From Marivirga harenae (GTDB lineage Bacteria; Bacteroidota; Bacteroidia; Cytophagales; Cyclobacteriaceae), in NCBI RefSeq assembly GCF_030534335.1, contig NZ_CP130565.1:1013501-1077500 (forward strand): a stretch of DNA of 64,000 nt. The letters are read 5' to 3'. The stretch's first letter is position 1. Each line of letters begins with the position of its first letter. The position numbers were made by a program, and so were the translations under genes. This document shows positions 1 through 8,579 of this stretch, piece after piece. The notes under the pieces are model-generated. The model was not told the DNA's origin and did not search any database. It saw only the letters and a program-made list of their open reading frames with translations.

Positions 1-910
1 CGGGTTGAGAATAAACCGTAAAGCCATCAATTAATTCAAATTGAGGCTGCAAAAATAATTCTCTTTGAATTTCAAGCTTCTTTTCATATGCTCTTCTAGA
101 TTCATTGAATACCGAAATAGGATTTGTAGTTTGTTCATCTGCTAAAATCACATTATTTGATCCATCTCTATCTCGTTCACCTACCATTCTAAAGTTTTTG
201 AAAAGAATTTCCTTTAAACTATCTAATTCACTTAATTCTTCTTCAAGATTCTGAGCTTCAAGCTTTAAGTTATCCTCTTGAATTTGAAGCCTTTTTGAAA
301 CATAGGGATTATTCCTGAAATAGTTCAATAATGGCGCCTCTAAGTCATTAATCAGATTTCTGTCTAAAACCTCCACAAAAATTCTATAGGTAGACTTATT
401 ATCCATGCTCAACCTTTCTACAAAACGATTGATCACTTCTTCATCCTCAATTTCACCTCTCAACTGCTCTTTAAATATCTCTAATTCAATTACTTCATTC
501 TCAGAAACAAAAGGCTCGTAAGAAAAACCAATGATATTATTCGCAGTAACGGTATCAATCTTTAGTACTTTAGCTAATTGCTTGTGGTTCTCCTCTTCAG
601 TTAACAAGTCCAATTTTTCAATTGAGCTTTCCATTAATCGGCCACTTAAGTAAGAGGATTTTAGTAAAATAGAACTTTTATATACATCAGGAGTGGTAAA
701 ATGAACTGCAATCCCACCTACCCCACCTAAAACGCCTAAAATTACTATCAGCTTGATATTTCCAACAATAGCATTTTTAATCGCTACAATAAAAAGAATA
801 ATATTGAAGAAAATACTTTTGAAAAAATTGCCAATGGCTGAAAATAATTCTCTCAAATCAATTTCATCTGAACTATTCGTATTTTTTGGTTTTTGATCTG
901 CTTCTGACAT
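1..910 (-). CDS. Chain-length-determinant-type polysaccharide protein (partial, C-terminus outside the window)
   Basis: Reading down from an ATG at 910 the frame stays open to the window edge, giving about 303 residues without a stop. The first 35 or so residues are polar, a hydrophobic stretch follows at about 30-45 and a stronger membrane segment at about 50-72 (rich in G, V, I, L). After this comes a long charged region with heptad-like E/L/K repeats around 210-240, suggesting a coiled coil. This architecture resembles Wzz/GNVR inner-membrane proteins that control polysaccharide length or export. The gene is transcribed away from rfbB and rfbA, which make dTDP-sugars and fit a surface-polysaccharide locus. 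The second membrane helix expected near the C-terminus is not in view, so the family call is an inference. Confidence 0.7.
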   Translation of the reverse strand, partial: MSEADQKPKNTNSSDEIDLRELFSAIGNFFKSIFFNIILFIVAIKNAIVGNIKLIVILGVLGGVGGIAVHFTTPDVYKSSILLKSSYLSGRLMESSIEKLDLLTEEENHKQLAKVLKIDTVTANNIIGFSYEPFVSENEVIELEIFKEQLRGEIEDEEVINRFVERLSMDNKSTYRIFVEVLDRNLINDLEAPLLNYFRNNPYVSKRLQIQEDNLKLEAQNLEEELSELDSLKEILFKNFRMVGERDRDGSNNVILADEQTTNPISVFNESRRAYEKKLEIQRELFLQPQFELIDGFTVYSQP

Positions 911-1032
911 TTTTATTAAAAATTTTTACAAATAAACGGAAGTTTTGGATACTATTGAAATAAATTTTGTAATGAATCCTTTATTCTGTCAGACAATCTT
1001 TATTTTTGGATTTATATATAAACCTTAAAACA

Positions 1033-2079
1033 GTGAAAACTATCTTAATTACAGGGGGAGCTGGATTCATTGGCTCTCATGTTGTTCGTTTATTTCTGAA
1101 CCAATATCCAGATTATAAAATTATCAATCTGGATGCTCTGACTTATGCAGGTAATCTAGAAAACTTAAAAGATCTAGAAGATAAACCTAATTATGTTTTT
1201 GAGAAAGGAGACATAACGGATGAGAGTTTTATTTTCAAACTATTTGAAAGATATGACTTTGATGGCGTCATCCATTTGGCAGCAGAATCGCACGTTGACA
1301 GATCCATTAGCAATCCACTGGAGTTTTTGAGGACTAATATATTTGGAACTGTGACTCTGCTAAATGCAGCCAAAGAGAGTTGGAAGGATAGTTTTGAGGG
1401 AAAACGCTTTTACCATGTTTCCACTGATGAGGTTTATGGTTCTGTTGATGATGGAGGCTTTTTCACTGAAGAAACTTCTTATGACCCGCAGTCACCATAT
1501 TCTGCCTCAAAAGCTGGATCAGATCATTTTGTAAGGGCTTACGCTAATACTTATGGATTGCCTATAGTGATTAGCAATTGCTCTAACAATTACGGTCCCA
1601 ACCAATTTCCCGAAAAATTAATACCTCTTTTTATCAATAATATCAGGAATAACAAGCCACTACCTGTTTACGGAAAAGGAGAAAATATCAGAGATTGGCT
1701 TTATGTAATAGACCATGCAAAGGCAATTGATTTGGTTTATCATAATGGAAAAAACAAAGAGACTTATAATATAGGTGGTTTTAACGAATGGAAAAATCTA
1801 GATTTGATCAAGGTTATTTGCAAGACCATGGACGAAAAGCTAGGTAGAGAAGCAGGAACTTCTGAAAAACTAATTACCTATGTGAAAGACAGGGCAGGGC
1901 ATGACTTAAGATATGCCATTGACGCCAACAAAATAATGAATGAATTAGGCTGGAAGCCGAGCCTCCAATTTGAGGAAGGGATTTCCAAGACTATCGATTG
2001 GTACTTACAAAATGAAGAGTGGCTAACAAATGTGACTTCAGGTGCTTATCAGCAGTATTACGATGAAATGTATAAATAG
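1033..2079 (+). CDS. rfbB: dTDP-glucose 4,6-dehydratase
   Basis: Cytoplasmic NAD-dependent enzyme converting dTDP-D-glucose to dTDP-4-keto-6-deoxy-D-glucose, the second step towards dTDP-rhamnose and other deoxysugars. From a GTG at 1033 the protein is 348 residues, normal for the family. A Rossmann TGGAGFIGS motif lies at residues 7-15, the catalytic STDEVYG segment near 130-136 and the YSASK catalytic Tyr/Lys pair at 156-160; the NCSNNYGPNQFPEK substrate loop follows. The frame is open back to a TTG at 1006, but GTG 1033 gives the usual MKTILITGGAG start, so I chose it. rfbA follows 102 bp downstream. No rfbC or rfbD is seen here, so they must lie elsewhere if the rhamnose pathway is complete. 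Confidence 0.95.
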   Translation: MKTILITGGAGFIGSHVVRLFLNQYPDYKIINLDALTYAGNLENLKDLEDKPNYVFEKGDITDESFIFKLFERYDFDGVIHLAAESHVDRSISNPLEFLRTNIFGTVTLLNAAKESWKDSFEGKRFYHVSTDEVYGSVDDGGFFTEETSYDPQSPYSASKAGSDHFVRAYANTYGLPIVISNCSNNYGPNQFPEKLIPLFINNIRNNKPLPVYGKGENIRDWLYVIDHAKAIDLVYHNGKNKETYNIGGFNEWKNLDLIKVICKTMDEKLGREAGTSEKLITYVKDRAGHDLRYAIDANKIMNELGWKPSLQFEEGISKTIDWYLQNEEWLTNVTSGAYQQYYDEMYK

Positions 2080-2181
2080 AGAGACTAGAACCTAGGCACT
2101 AGAATCAAGAATAGAAATTAGAATTTAGGTAAATACAGAGCCAGTCAAGGATTTAGGTTCTTACATCTATAAATCTTAATT
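2080..2181. repeat. CTAGAA/TTAGAA-rich low-complexity spacer
   Basis: The first half of the rfbB-rfbA spacer (about 2080-2130) is an irregular series of short related words (ACTAGAA, CACTAGAA, AATAGAAATTAGAATTTAG). It is not an exact tandem array. It carries no terminator hairpin, so read-through into rfbA is plausible. Confidence 0.4.
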
Positions 2182-3051
2182 ATGAAAGGAATAATATTAG
2201 CAGGAGGATCAGGAACAAGATTACACCCATTAACCATTGCGTTGAGTAAGCAACTTATGCCGGTTTATGACAAGCCCATGATTTATTATCCACTTTCCAC
2301 TCTAATGCTGGCAGGGATCAAAGATATTTTAATCATTTCTACACCAGAGCACACGGGGCTTTTCAAACAGTTATTAGGAGACGGTAGTCAGCTTGGTTGC
2401 AATTTTGAGTATGCGGTTCAGGAAAAACCCGAAGGCCTTGCACAGGCTTTTATCATAGGAGAAGATTTTGTTGGTAATGATGATGTAGCCCTCATTTTAG
2501 GTGATAATATTTTTTATGGATCGGGAATGTCCACTTTGCTGCAATCCAATACAAGTCCTGAAGGCGGAATTGTTTATGCCTATCATGTTCAAGACCCGGA
2601 ACGTTACGGTGTGGTGGAATTCAATGAGGAAGGAAAGGCTATTTCCATAGAGGAGAAGCCTGACAATCCGAAATCATCTTTTGCAGTGCCTGGTATTTAT
2701 TTCTATGATAATCGTGTCATTGATATCGCAAAGAACATTAAACCAAGTCCGAGGGGAGAATTGGAAATCACTGACATCAATAAAAAATACCTACAGGAAG
2801 GAAAATTAAAAGTAAGTGTGCTAAACAGGGGGACCGCTTGGTTGGATACAGGGACATTCTCATCTCTAATGCAAGCCTCAGAATTTGTGAGGGTAATTGA
2901 AGAAAGACAGGGCTTGAAAATAGGCTGTATAGAAGAGGTTGCCTTCAGAATGGGATTTATTGATAAATCGCAATTACAAAAACTAGCTGAGCCTTTAGTG
3001 AAAAGTGGTTATGGTGAGTATTTAATGCGAATAATTAAACAATCAAAATAA
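2182..3051 (+). CDS. rfbA: Glucose-1-phosphate thymidylyltransferase
   Basis: Cytoplasmic nucleotidyltransferase making dTDP-glucose from dTTP and glucose-1-phosphate, the first step of the dTDP-sugar pathway and the supplier of RfbB. The 289-residue length is typical. The N-terminus has the nucleotide-binding signature [11 protein letters not shown] at residues 8-18, followed by [20 protein letters not shown], and [11 protein letters not shown] near residue 80. LGDNIFYG holds a metal-binding Asp, and the EEKPDNPKS segment and the late WLDTGT motif are also present. It lies in the same direction as rfbB, probably in one transcript. ATG 2182 gives the canonical [13 protein letters not shown] start. 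Confidence 0.96.
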   Translation: MKGIILAGGSGTRLHPLTIALSKQLMPVYDKPMIYYPLSTLMLAGIKDILIISTPEHTGLFKQLLGDGSQLGCNFEYAVQEKPEGLAQAFIIGEDFVGNDDVALILGDNIFYGSGMSTLLQSNTSPEGGIVYAYHVQDPERYGVVEFNEEGKAISIEEKPDNPKSSFAVPGIYFYDNRVIDIAKNIKPSPRGELEITDINKKYLQEGKLKVSVLNRGTAWLDTGTFSSLMQASEFVRVIEERQGLKIGCIEEVAFRMGFIDKSQLQKLAEPLVKSGYGEYLMRIIKQSK

Positions 3052-3080
3052 ATTTACTTTTCAAAATTGAAATCGCACTA

Positions 3081-3095
3081 AAACCTGACAGGTTT
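3081..3095. repeat. Dispersed 15-bp palindrome, copy 1
   Basis: AAACCTG-A-CAGGTTT is a perfect inverted repeat of two 7-base arms around one base, in the spacer after rfbA. Related copies occur at 32726, 32793, 36957 and 63002. No T-run follows directly, so it is not a standard terminator. Confidence 0.6.
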
Positions 3096-3179
3096 CAGCA
3101 TTCATTCTAAGTTAGAAGAGTTAAACATAAAACAACTTTTAGATTGCTAAGCCGTACTTAGAAGCTTTCCTTTTAACTT

Positions 3180-4928
3180 ATGGCAAAGCAAGATCAATCC
3201 TCCAAAACCACTTTAGGTAAGGCATTTAAAACCATTATTTGGCCAAGAAGAAAATATATTCTGATTGGTCTTGTACTGATTATAATTAGTAGAGCGGCTT
3301 CTTTAGTTCTTCCCGGTTCCAGCAAGATTTTAGTTGATGATATTGTTCCCAATGGGGATTTAGAAATGCTAAAGTATCTGATTTTTGCTGTTGTGGGAGC
3401 AATAGTCGTACAAGCAGTCACTTCTTTTGCCCTTACACAAATCTTAAGTGTTGAGGCTCAAAACCTAATTGCTCAGCTCCGCTCTAAAGTTCAGTCTCAT
3501 ATTTTAAAGCTGCCCATCCGGTATTTTGATAATGCAAAAACGGGAGAATTGGTTTCTAGAATCATGACGGATGTAGAAGGAGTCCGAAACTTGGTAGGTA
3601 CAGGATTAGCGCAAATGGTAGGAGGAATTTTAACTTCCGTAGTATGCTTGGTCATTCTTATTACCATCAGTCCTATGATGACACTTTATGTGTTAGTTCC
3701 CGTAGCTATTTTCGGCTTTATTTCCCTTAAAGCTTTTGGAAGAATTCGGCCGATTTTCAGAGAAAGAGGAAAAATAAATGCCGATGTTACAGGTAGGTTA
3801 ACAGAGACCTTAGGTGGCATAAGAGTGATAAAAGGATTTAATGCTGAACTACAAGAAATCAGGGTCTTTGCTGAAGGCGTTGATCGTTTATTCAAAAACA
3901 TTAAATCTAGTTTGACTGCAACAAGTTTGATTACTAGTTCCGCCACTTTGCTGCTAGGCCTAGCGTCTGCTGGAATAATGGGTATTGGGGGTTGGATGAT
4001 CATGAACGAGCAACTGACTTTCGGAGACTTTCTTGCTTTCACGCTATATTTAGGTTTCATGATAGCACCTATAGTTCAGATGAGCAATATTGGAAGCCAA
4101 CTAACTGAGGCATTTGCTGGTCTGGATAGGACAGAAGAAATAATGAATACACCTGTGGAAACGGATAATCCGAACAGAACTATTGATCTGAAAGACATCA
4201 AAGGCCATATACACTTCCAGAATGTTTCTTTTGCTTATGAAGAAGCAAAAGATGTGGTTAAAAACATTAGTTTTGAAGCCCTCCCCGGTTCAGTGACCGC
4301 CTTTGTAGGAACCTCTGGCTCAGGGAAAAGTACAATCTCAGGCTTAGTTTCTTCCTTTCTAAACCCAGATGAAGGTCAAGTTTTTGTAGACGAACATGAT
4401 TTGCAAAAAGTGACCTTAGAAAGTTATAGAAGCAAATTAGGCGTAGTATTACAGGAAGATTTTCTATTCGAAGGTACCATAAGAGAAAATATTCTATTCC
4501 CAAGGCCAAATGCGACTGAAGCTGAATTGATGAATGCTGTGAATTCTGCCTATGTAAATCAATTTACCGATAAATTCGAAGCTGGCTTGGATACTCAAAT
4601 TGGCGAAAGAGGTGTTAAGTTATCTGGTGGCCAACAGCAGAGAATCGCCATTGCCAGAGCCATTTTAGCAGACCCTAAAATACTAATATTAGATGAGGCC
4701 ACATCAAATCTAGATACTGAGAGCGAGCATTTTATTCAATCTAGCTTAAAAGAATTAATGAAAGGAAAAACCACCTTTGTAATTGCTCACCGTTTAAGTA
4801 CCATCAGACAAGCCGACCAAATCCTTGTAATAGAAGATGGTGAGATTGCTGAACGAGGTCAACATGATGAGCTTATCGCTAAAGAAGGCCGGTATTTTGA
4901 CCTTTATACCTATCAGGCAAGGATTTGA
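3180..4928 (+). CDS. ABC exporter, fused membrane and ATPase domains
   Basis: Half-transporter that would act as a homodimer in the inner membrane to export a lipid, drug or similar hydrophobic substrate. The 582 residues comprise a six-helix type IV exporter membrane domain (about 25-320) and an ATPase domain (about 345-575). Walker A GTSGSGKST lies near 375-383, the signature LSGGQQQR near 481-488, Walker B ILILDEAT near 501-508, and the switch AHRLST thereafter. It resembles MsbA/BmrA-type exporters; the substrate cannot be read from sequence. It sits behind the dTDP-sugar genes with a 128-bp gap and may be a separate transcript. Two more proteins of this type are encoded in the window (12931-14727 and 48089-49915). 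Confidence 0.9.
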   Translation: MAKQDQSSKTTLGKAFKTIIWPRRKYILIGLVLIIISRAASLVLPGSSKILVDDIVPNGDLEMLKYLIFAVVGAIVVQAVTSFALTQILSVEAQNLIAQLRSKVQSHILKLPIRYFDNAKTGELVSRIMTDVEGVRNLVGTGLAQMVGGILTSVVCLVILITISPMMTLYVLVPVAIFGFISLKAFGRIRPIFRERGKINADVTGRLTETLGGIRVIKGFNAELQEIRVFAEGVDRLFKNIKSSLTATSLITSSATLLLGLASAGIMGIGGWMIMNEQLTFGDFLAFTLYLGFMIAPIVQMSNIGSQLTEAFAGLDRTEEIMNTPVETDNPNRTIDLKDIKGHIHFQNVSFAYEEAKDVVKNISFEALPGSVTAFVGTSGSGKSTISGLVSSFLNPDEGQVFVDEHDLQKVTLESYRSKLGVVLQEDFLFEGTIRENILFPRPNATEAELMNAVNSAYVNQFTDKFEAGLDTQIGERGVKLSGGQQQRIAIARAILADPKILILDEATSNLDTESEHFIQSSLKELMKGKTTFVIAHRLSTIRQADQILVIEDGEIAERGQHDELIAKEGRYFDLYTYQARI

Positions 4929-5183
4929 TTTAAGGAATAGCATAAGAAATTTACTCATGTAGTAAAATCCATCTCTTAATGAGTATTTAAAAGGTAAATC
5001 AAGCCTATGTAGCGATAGATAGTCTACTGACAGACTTTTTCGTAAAAATTTTAAGGGAAAGCACTGTATTATTTAGAAATAATATTTAACATTTTTTTTA
5101 CAAATATTAAAACTGAAACAAATCTTACGCTATCAAAAAATATAGCTTTAGTATCTTGATGTGTACTGGGTTATATTTGTCAT

Positions 5184-5303
5184 ATGATTTTTAACGTATT
5201 CAGAACATTAAAAAATTCTCGTCTTAATGACAATATCATTAAAGGGGCAATATTTATTCTACTCTTTATTGGGATGCTAATAAAATATTATTTAGGCAAG
5301 TAG
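5184..5303 (+). CDS. Small single-span membrane protein (39 aa)
   Basis: An ATG at 5184 opens a 39-codon frame ending in TAG at 5301-5303. The N-terminal half is polar and basic (residues 1-20, with KNSRLNDN), then a hydrophobic helix (GAIFILLFIGML, about 21-33) and a short KYYLGK tail. This is the layout of a small inner-membrane protein with a cytosolic N-terminus. A TATATTTG element (TAnnTTTG type) lies at 5172-5179, only four bases before the ATG. I do not recognise a family. It could be a chance frame, but the ordered basic-hydrophobic-basic arrangement and promoter-like element argue for a real gene. Confidence 0.4.
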   Translation: MIFNVFRTLKNSRLNDNIIKGAIFILLFIGMLIKYYLGK

Positions 5304-5372
5304 ATTTAAAACTGCACATTACTCTTCACTTTCATTCCACAGGACTATTCCAGTTTTGGCATATTTTTTGGT

Positions 5373-5380
5373 TACTTTTG
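5373..5380 (+). promoter_or_regulatory. TAnnTTTG -7 element for the collagen-like lipoprotein
   Basis: TACTTTTG matches the Bacteroidota -7 consensus TAnnTTTG and lies 23 bases before the ATG at 5404. A TTTTGG at 5354-5359 could serve as the -33 element, though the spacing is short. Confidence 0.5.
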
Positions 5381-5403
5381 ACTACTCAACAAATAATATA
5401 GCC

Positions 5404-5975
5404 ATGAAAAATCTTTTCAATTTTACCTACGCAATAAGTTTACTATTTTTAGCAAGCTGTACTTTCAATGGCCAAGATGGTGCTCCTGGACCCAGGGACC
5501 ACGAGGACCTCAAGGCCCTGCAGGACAGGATGGCCAAAATGGGCAGGAAGCATTTGTTTTTGAATATGTTGACTTAACCTTTTCTGCCTCCAATGAATAC
5601 AGACTTTTGTTGGAATTCCCAGGTGATTTCCAAATGCTGGAATCTGATAAGGTTCTTGTTTATTTTCTTTATGATTATATCGAAGAGGATGATCTTGACA
5701 TTTGGAGAGCACTTCCTCAAACCGAATTCACAGATTTTGGGACATTAGTTTATAATTATGATTTTACAATTTTTGATGTGAATCTGTTCCTAGATTCTAA
5801 TTTTAATCTCAATCTCTTAGATGCAAGCTATACTGATAATTGGATCGCGAGAGTGGTGGTGGTCCCTGGGCAATTTACGAATTCAAGAACAAGCGAACCG
5901 GTGGATTATAAAGATTACAATGCTGTAATGAAACATTATAATTTATCAGATCAAGACATAATAACTGTAAAATAG
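5404..5975 (+). pseudogene. Collagen-like lipoprotein interrupted by an apparent one-base deletion
   Basis: From ATG 5404 the frame gives a lipoprotein signal peptide with lipobox FLASC and then the start of a Gly-X-Y tract (GQDGAPGP). At about 5491-5497 the frame is lost. Shifted by one base, the sequence continues the same Gly-X-Y pattern (GPRGPQGPAGQDGQNGQ) and runs on in one open frame to TAG 5973-5975, adding a roughly 150-residue globular part. Restoring one base in the GGACCCAGGG stretch would give one protein of about 190 residues. As read, the first frame stops at 5577. Short collagen-like lipoproteins of this shape occur in Bacteroidota; their role is not known to me. The break may be an assembly error, slippage or a real mutation. 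Confidence 0.7.
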
Positions 5976-5999
5976 TTCAATCTTATTTATTTCCTGCAT

Positions 6000-6027
6000 G
6001 GCAAGCTTGATCTTGAGCTTGCCTTTA
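6000..6027 (+). terminator. Terminator-like hairpin after the collagen-like gene
   Basis: GGCAAGCT and AGCTTGCC form a perfect 8-bp stem around an 8-base loop at 6000-6023, followed by a T-rich stretch, 25 bases after the stop at 5975. Confidence 0.6.
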
Positions 6028-6255
6028 ATCTTTCAAATACTCAATTTTATCTTGTTCCCCTCTCAATTTATCTAAAAACACTAATCATTAAGGTTGTTTT
6101 TTAACCATAAACTTACATTAGTCACTATATTTAAAAGTCAATATAATGTAGCATGAAGATAGATTTAGATATATTAAAGATAATTTTCCTTATAAAATTT
6201 AATTAAAAGTTACAAATAAATTATCTTTCGGTTTTAATTGGGGAATTATTAGTAT

Positions 6256-7221
6256 ATGGATGGAATTATAGGGTTTTTTGATAACACAGAACATATACTA
6301 TACAGTATTTTCGGGGCTGTTATTGTCATCTTCCTCATTTTTGATTTAGGATTTTTCAATAAAGATGCCAAAAAGGTTTCTTTAAAATCTGCGACCTATC
6401 AATCAATCTTTTGGGTTGTGATATCAGTCGGGTTTGGTTACCTCATCTATGAATACTATGGTGGCACTGTAGTAATGCTCGAATATTTTTCTGCATATGT
6501 GGCAGAATATGCGTTATCTGTTGACAATATTTTTGTAATTCTTTTAATCCTACGCTACTTCAAAGTAGAAGAAACTTACTATCATAAAATCCTATTTTGG
6601 GGGGTATTAGGAGCAATAGTTTTTAGGGCTATCTTCATATTCCTAGGCGCCTTTTTAGTAGAGCAATTTCATTGGATCCTATACATTTTTGGTGCCTTCT
6701 TGGTGTACAGCGGTGTAAAAATATTCTTCCAAAAAGAAGAGGATGATTTAGATCCCGAAAAAAATGTAATAATTAAATTTGCTAGAAAGTACTTAAAAAT
6801 CACCAAAGGAAATTTTAGTGGTCAATTTATAATTAAAAGAGGTAAAGTAGTTTTATTTACTCCGCTGTTTTTGGTGATTCTATTAGTAGAATCAACCGAT
6901 TTGATTTTTGCTGTCGATTCAATTCCGGCTGTGTTTGCTATTTCCCAAAATGAATTCATTTTATACACATCAAATATTTTTGCGATTTTGGGATTGCGAG
7001 CTAAATTTTTCTTGTTGGCAGGAATTATAGATAAATTCTATTTACTACAGAAAGGACTATCATTTATCCTGATTTTTATTGGTGCAAAAATGCTACTGGA
7101 AATTGTACATATCCATATTAATACGCTTGTTTCTTTCGGTGTGATTTTTTCAACTCTACTGTTGTCTATACTTCTTTCACTTTTAATCCCTCAAAGAAGT
7201 AAAAGTAAAGATTACATTTAG
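6256..7221 (+). CDS. TerC/Alx family integral membrane protein
   Basis: A 321-residue polytopic membrane protein with eight or nine hydrophobic segments across its length. Family hallmarks are FDLGFF near residue 30, EYALSVDNIFVILLIL near 80-95 and the late VESTDLIFAVDSIPAVFAIS segment, whose acidic residues inside membrane helices are conserved in TerC proteins. Known members (Alx, MeeF) export manganese and protect exoenzymes during metal loading; that role is inferred here. Its stop overlaps by four bases the stop of the opposing TerB/LETM1-like gene, so the two converge with no spacer. The 280-bp upstream region was checked for a manganese riboswitch without a convincing match. Confidence 0.9.
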   Translation: MDGIIGFFDNTEHILYSIFGAVIVIFLIFDLGFFNKDAKKVSLKSATYQSIFWVVISVGFGYLIYEYYGGTVVMLEYFSAYVAEYALSVDNIFVILLILRYFKVEETYYHKILFWGVLGAIVFRAIFIFLGAFLVEQFHWILYIFGAFLVYSGVKIFFQKEEDDLDPEKNVIIKFARKYLKITKGNFSGQFIIKRGKVVLFTPLFLVILLVESTDLIFAVDSIPAVFAISQNEFILYTSNIFAILGLRAKFFLLAGIIDKFYLLQKGLSFILIFIGAKMLLEIVHIHINTLVSFGVIFSTLLLSILLSLLIPQRSKSKDYI

Positions 7222-8471
7222 TCTTGAAATCCAGACGGAAAGACGTCTTTTGGTAAAATCTTTAGTAGAGTGGGCAATGTCAGAAATGATCCTGGTAAAG
7301 CAATTGTGACAAATGCGGGAATAGATTTGAGGATCTCTATTAACTGAGACTTCATTTTTTTTTGTTCGTCTTCAGTTAATTGCTGGTTTTTAGATTTCTC
7401 AAACAAAGAACAAAGCTCTGAGTTACTCTTAATCTCCTTTGCAATACTTCCCTTATGCTGCTGAAGGACAAAAGTTATCCTGGTAGTCATAGTTTCACTG
7501 ATAAGCTGAAATGAATGTTTACTTTGAAGAAAATATACCTCTTTCCAGTTTTCTATCACAAACGATTCAATGGCAATTAAACTGATATCTAATTCCTCTT
7601 CTGATATACCCAAGCGCCTGGCAAGTTCACTCAAAAAGGCTCGCTCTTCGGCACTCACCACTTTATCAGCCCAAATCATTAAAATTGCTAACTCCAAAAC
7701 ATACTTCTTGAGTAACCAAGTGTCAGCCTGTCTCAAATCAATTTGATCCAAACTAATCCCATCTCGAAAAGCCTCTTTGGCTAGTTTATTTTGAGACTTT
7801 GTCAGATTTGAAGATCCTAAAAAGGTGAAGAACATGTTTTTCTCCTCTCGCTCAATAATTTGATTAGCGTGCGCAGCGGCTGCAATAACTTTCAAAAGCA
7901 AAATCTTCATTGCATCTTTATGCCACTTCATATTGTGGAATCTCGCAGTCTTCCATTCTCCAAAATAATACGTATCTAAAAAGAGTAAGCTATTTTGAAA
8001 GAGACTCGCCCAAAAATGATCCCACCGAGATTTAAGAAAAAGCCTCTTATGCAGTACTTGTTCTGCAAATCTAAACTCATCTTTTCTTCTCTTACCAAAA
8101 ATGAAAAAAGCCTTTTTCCTTATCTGGGGGTCCAAAACAGAATAAAACTGTCCTATCGATTGACTTGTTTCCAAGTAAAAATCTTGCCAATCATTAGGAG
8201 TTGTTGGTAGTACTTCCTGCTTCAAACTTGCACTATGGAGAAAACTCTCCAATAAGACAATTTTCATTTTTCCCAAACTGTTCCATCTCTGCTCCTTCGG
8301 ATGGCGAATACCTGGGGCATGAATTGGATGGCCATAAATCAATCCCGTGGGTTGAACAATTTTATAGAGTAAGTTATCTTGATCTTTAATTTGATATTGG
8401 AGAAAATCAATCGGATGTGGCCCTCTAAATTTTATGTATTCTTTTAACCAACCTTTTTCAGAAGGATTCAT
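7218..8471 (-). CDS. TerB-like / LETM1-like domain protein
   Basis: A 417-residue protein without signal peptide. The middle (about 195-310) has the helical, acidic pattern of a TerB fold, with two similar halves (IAAAAHANQIIEREEKNMF and ILMIWADKVVSAEERAFLS), each of the 'D/N..I...E' type. The C-terminus (about 365-415) reads like the LETM1 signature: LTEDEQKKMKSQLIEILKS, then a hydrophobic stretch with PGS and LPKDVFPSGF. Such LETM1-related proteins are found in Cytophagales; the mitochondrial relative is a cation/proton exchanger, but transport here is unproven. It converges on terC with a four-base TTAG overlap, and TerB-like and TerC proteins are known partners in metal and stress systems. 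Confidence 0.75.
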   Translation of the reverse strand: MNPSEKGWLKEYIKFRGPHPIDFLQYQIKDQDNLLYKIVQPTGLIYGHPIHAPGIRHPKEQRWNSLGKMKIVLLESFLHSASLKQEVLPTTPNDWQDFYLETSQSIGQFYSVLDPQIRKKAFFIFGKRRKDEFRFAEQVLHKRLFLKSRWDHFWASLFQNSLLFLDTYYFGEWKTARFHNMKWHKDAMKILLLKVIAAAAHANQIIEREEKNMFFTFLGSSNLTKSQNKLAKEAFRDGISLDQIDLRQADTWLLKKYVLELAILMIWADKVVSAEERAFLSELARRLGISEEELDISLIAIESFVIENWKEVYFLQSKHSFQLISETMTTRITFVLQQHKGSIAKEIKSNSELCSLFEKSKNQQLTEDEQKKMKSQLIEILKSIPAFVTIALPGSFLTLPTLLKILPKDVFPSGFQD

Positions 8472-8579
8472 AAGCGAACATTTAGCTTTTTTCTAATTAC
8501 ATATAAATTAGCTAAATATTTCCAGAATAGAAATTATGAAATTGCATTTTTCAAATATCACCCAACTTTCAAAATAGTT

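Noticed and set aside
1006-1032. TTG start for rfbB nine codons upstream
   Set aside because: GTG 1033 gives the family-standard N-terminus.
5356-5403. Upstream extension of the collagen-like lipoprotein
   Set aside because: The signal peptide begins at ATG 5404 and the promoter element lies inside the extension.
6024-6255. Manganese (yybP-ykoY) riboswitch before terC
   Set aside because: The conserved internal loops are not recognisable and the region is AT-rich without a matching stem set.
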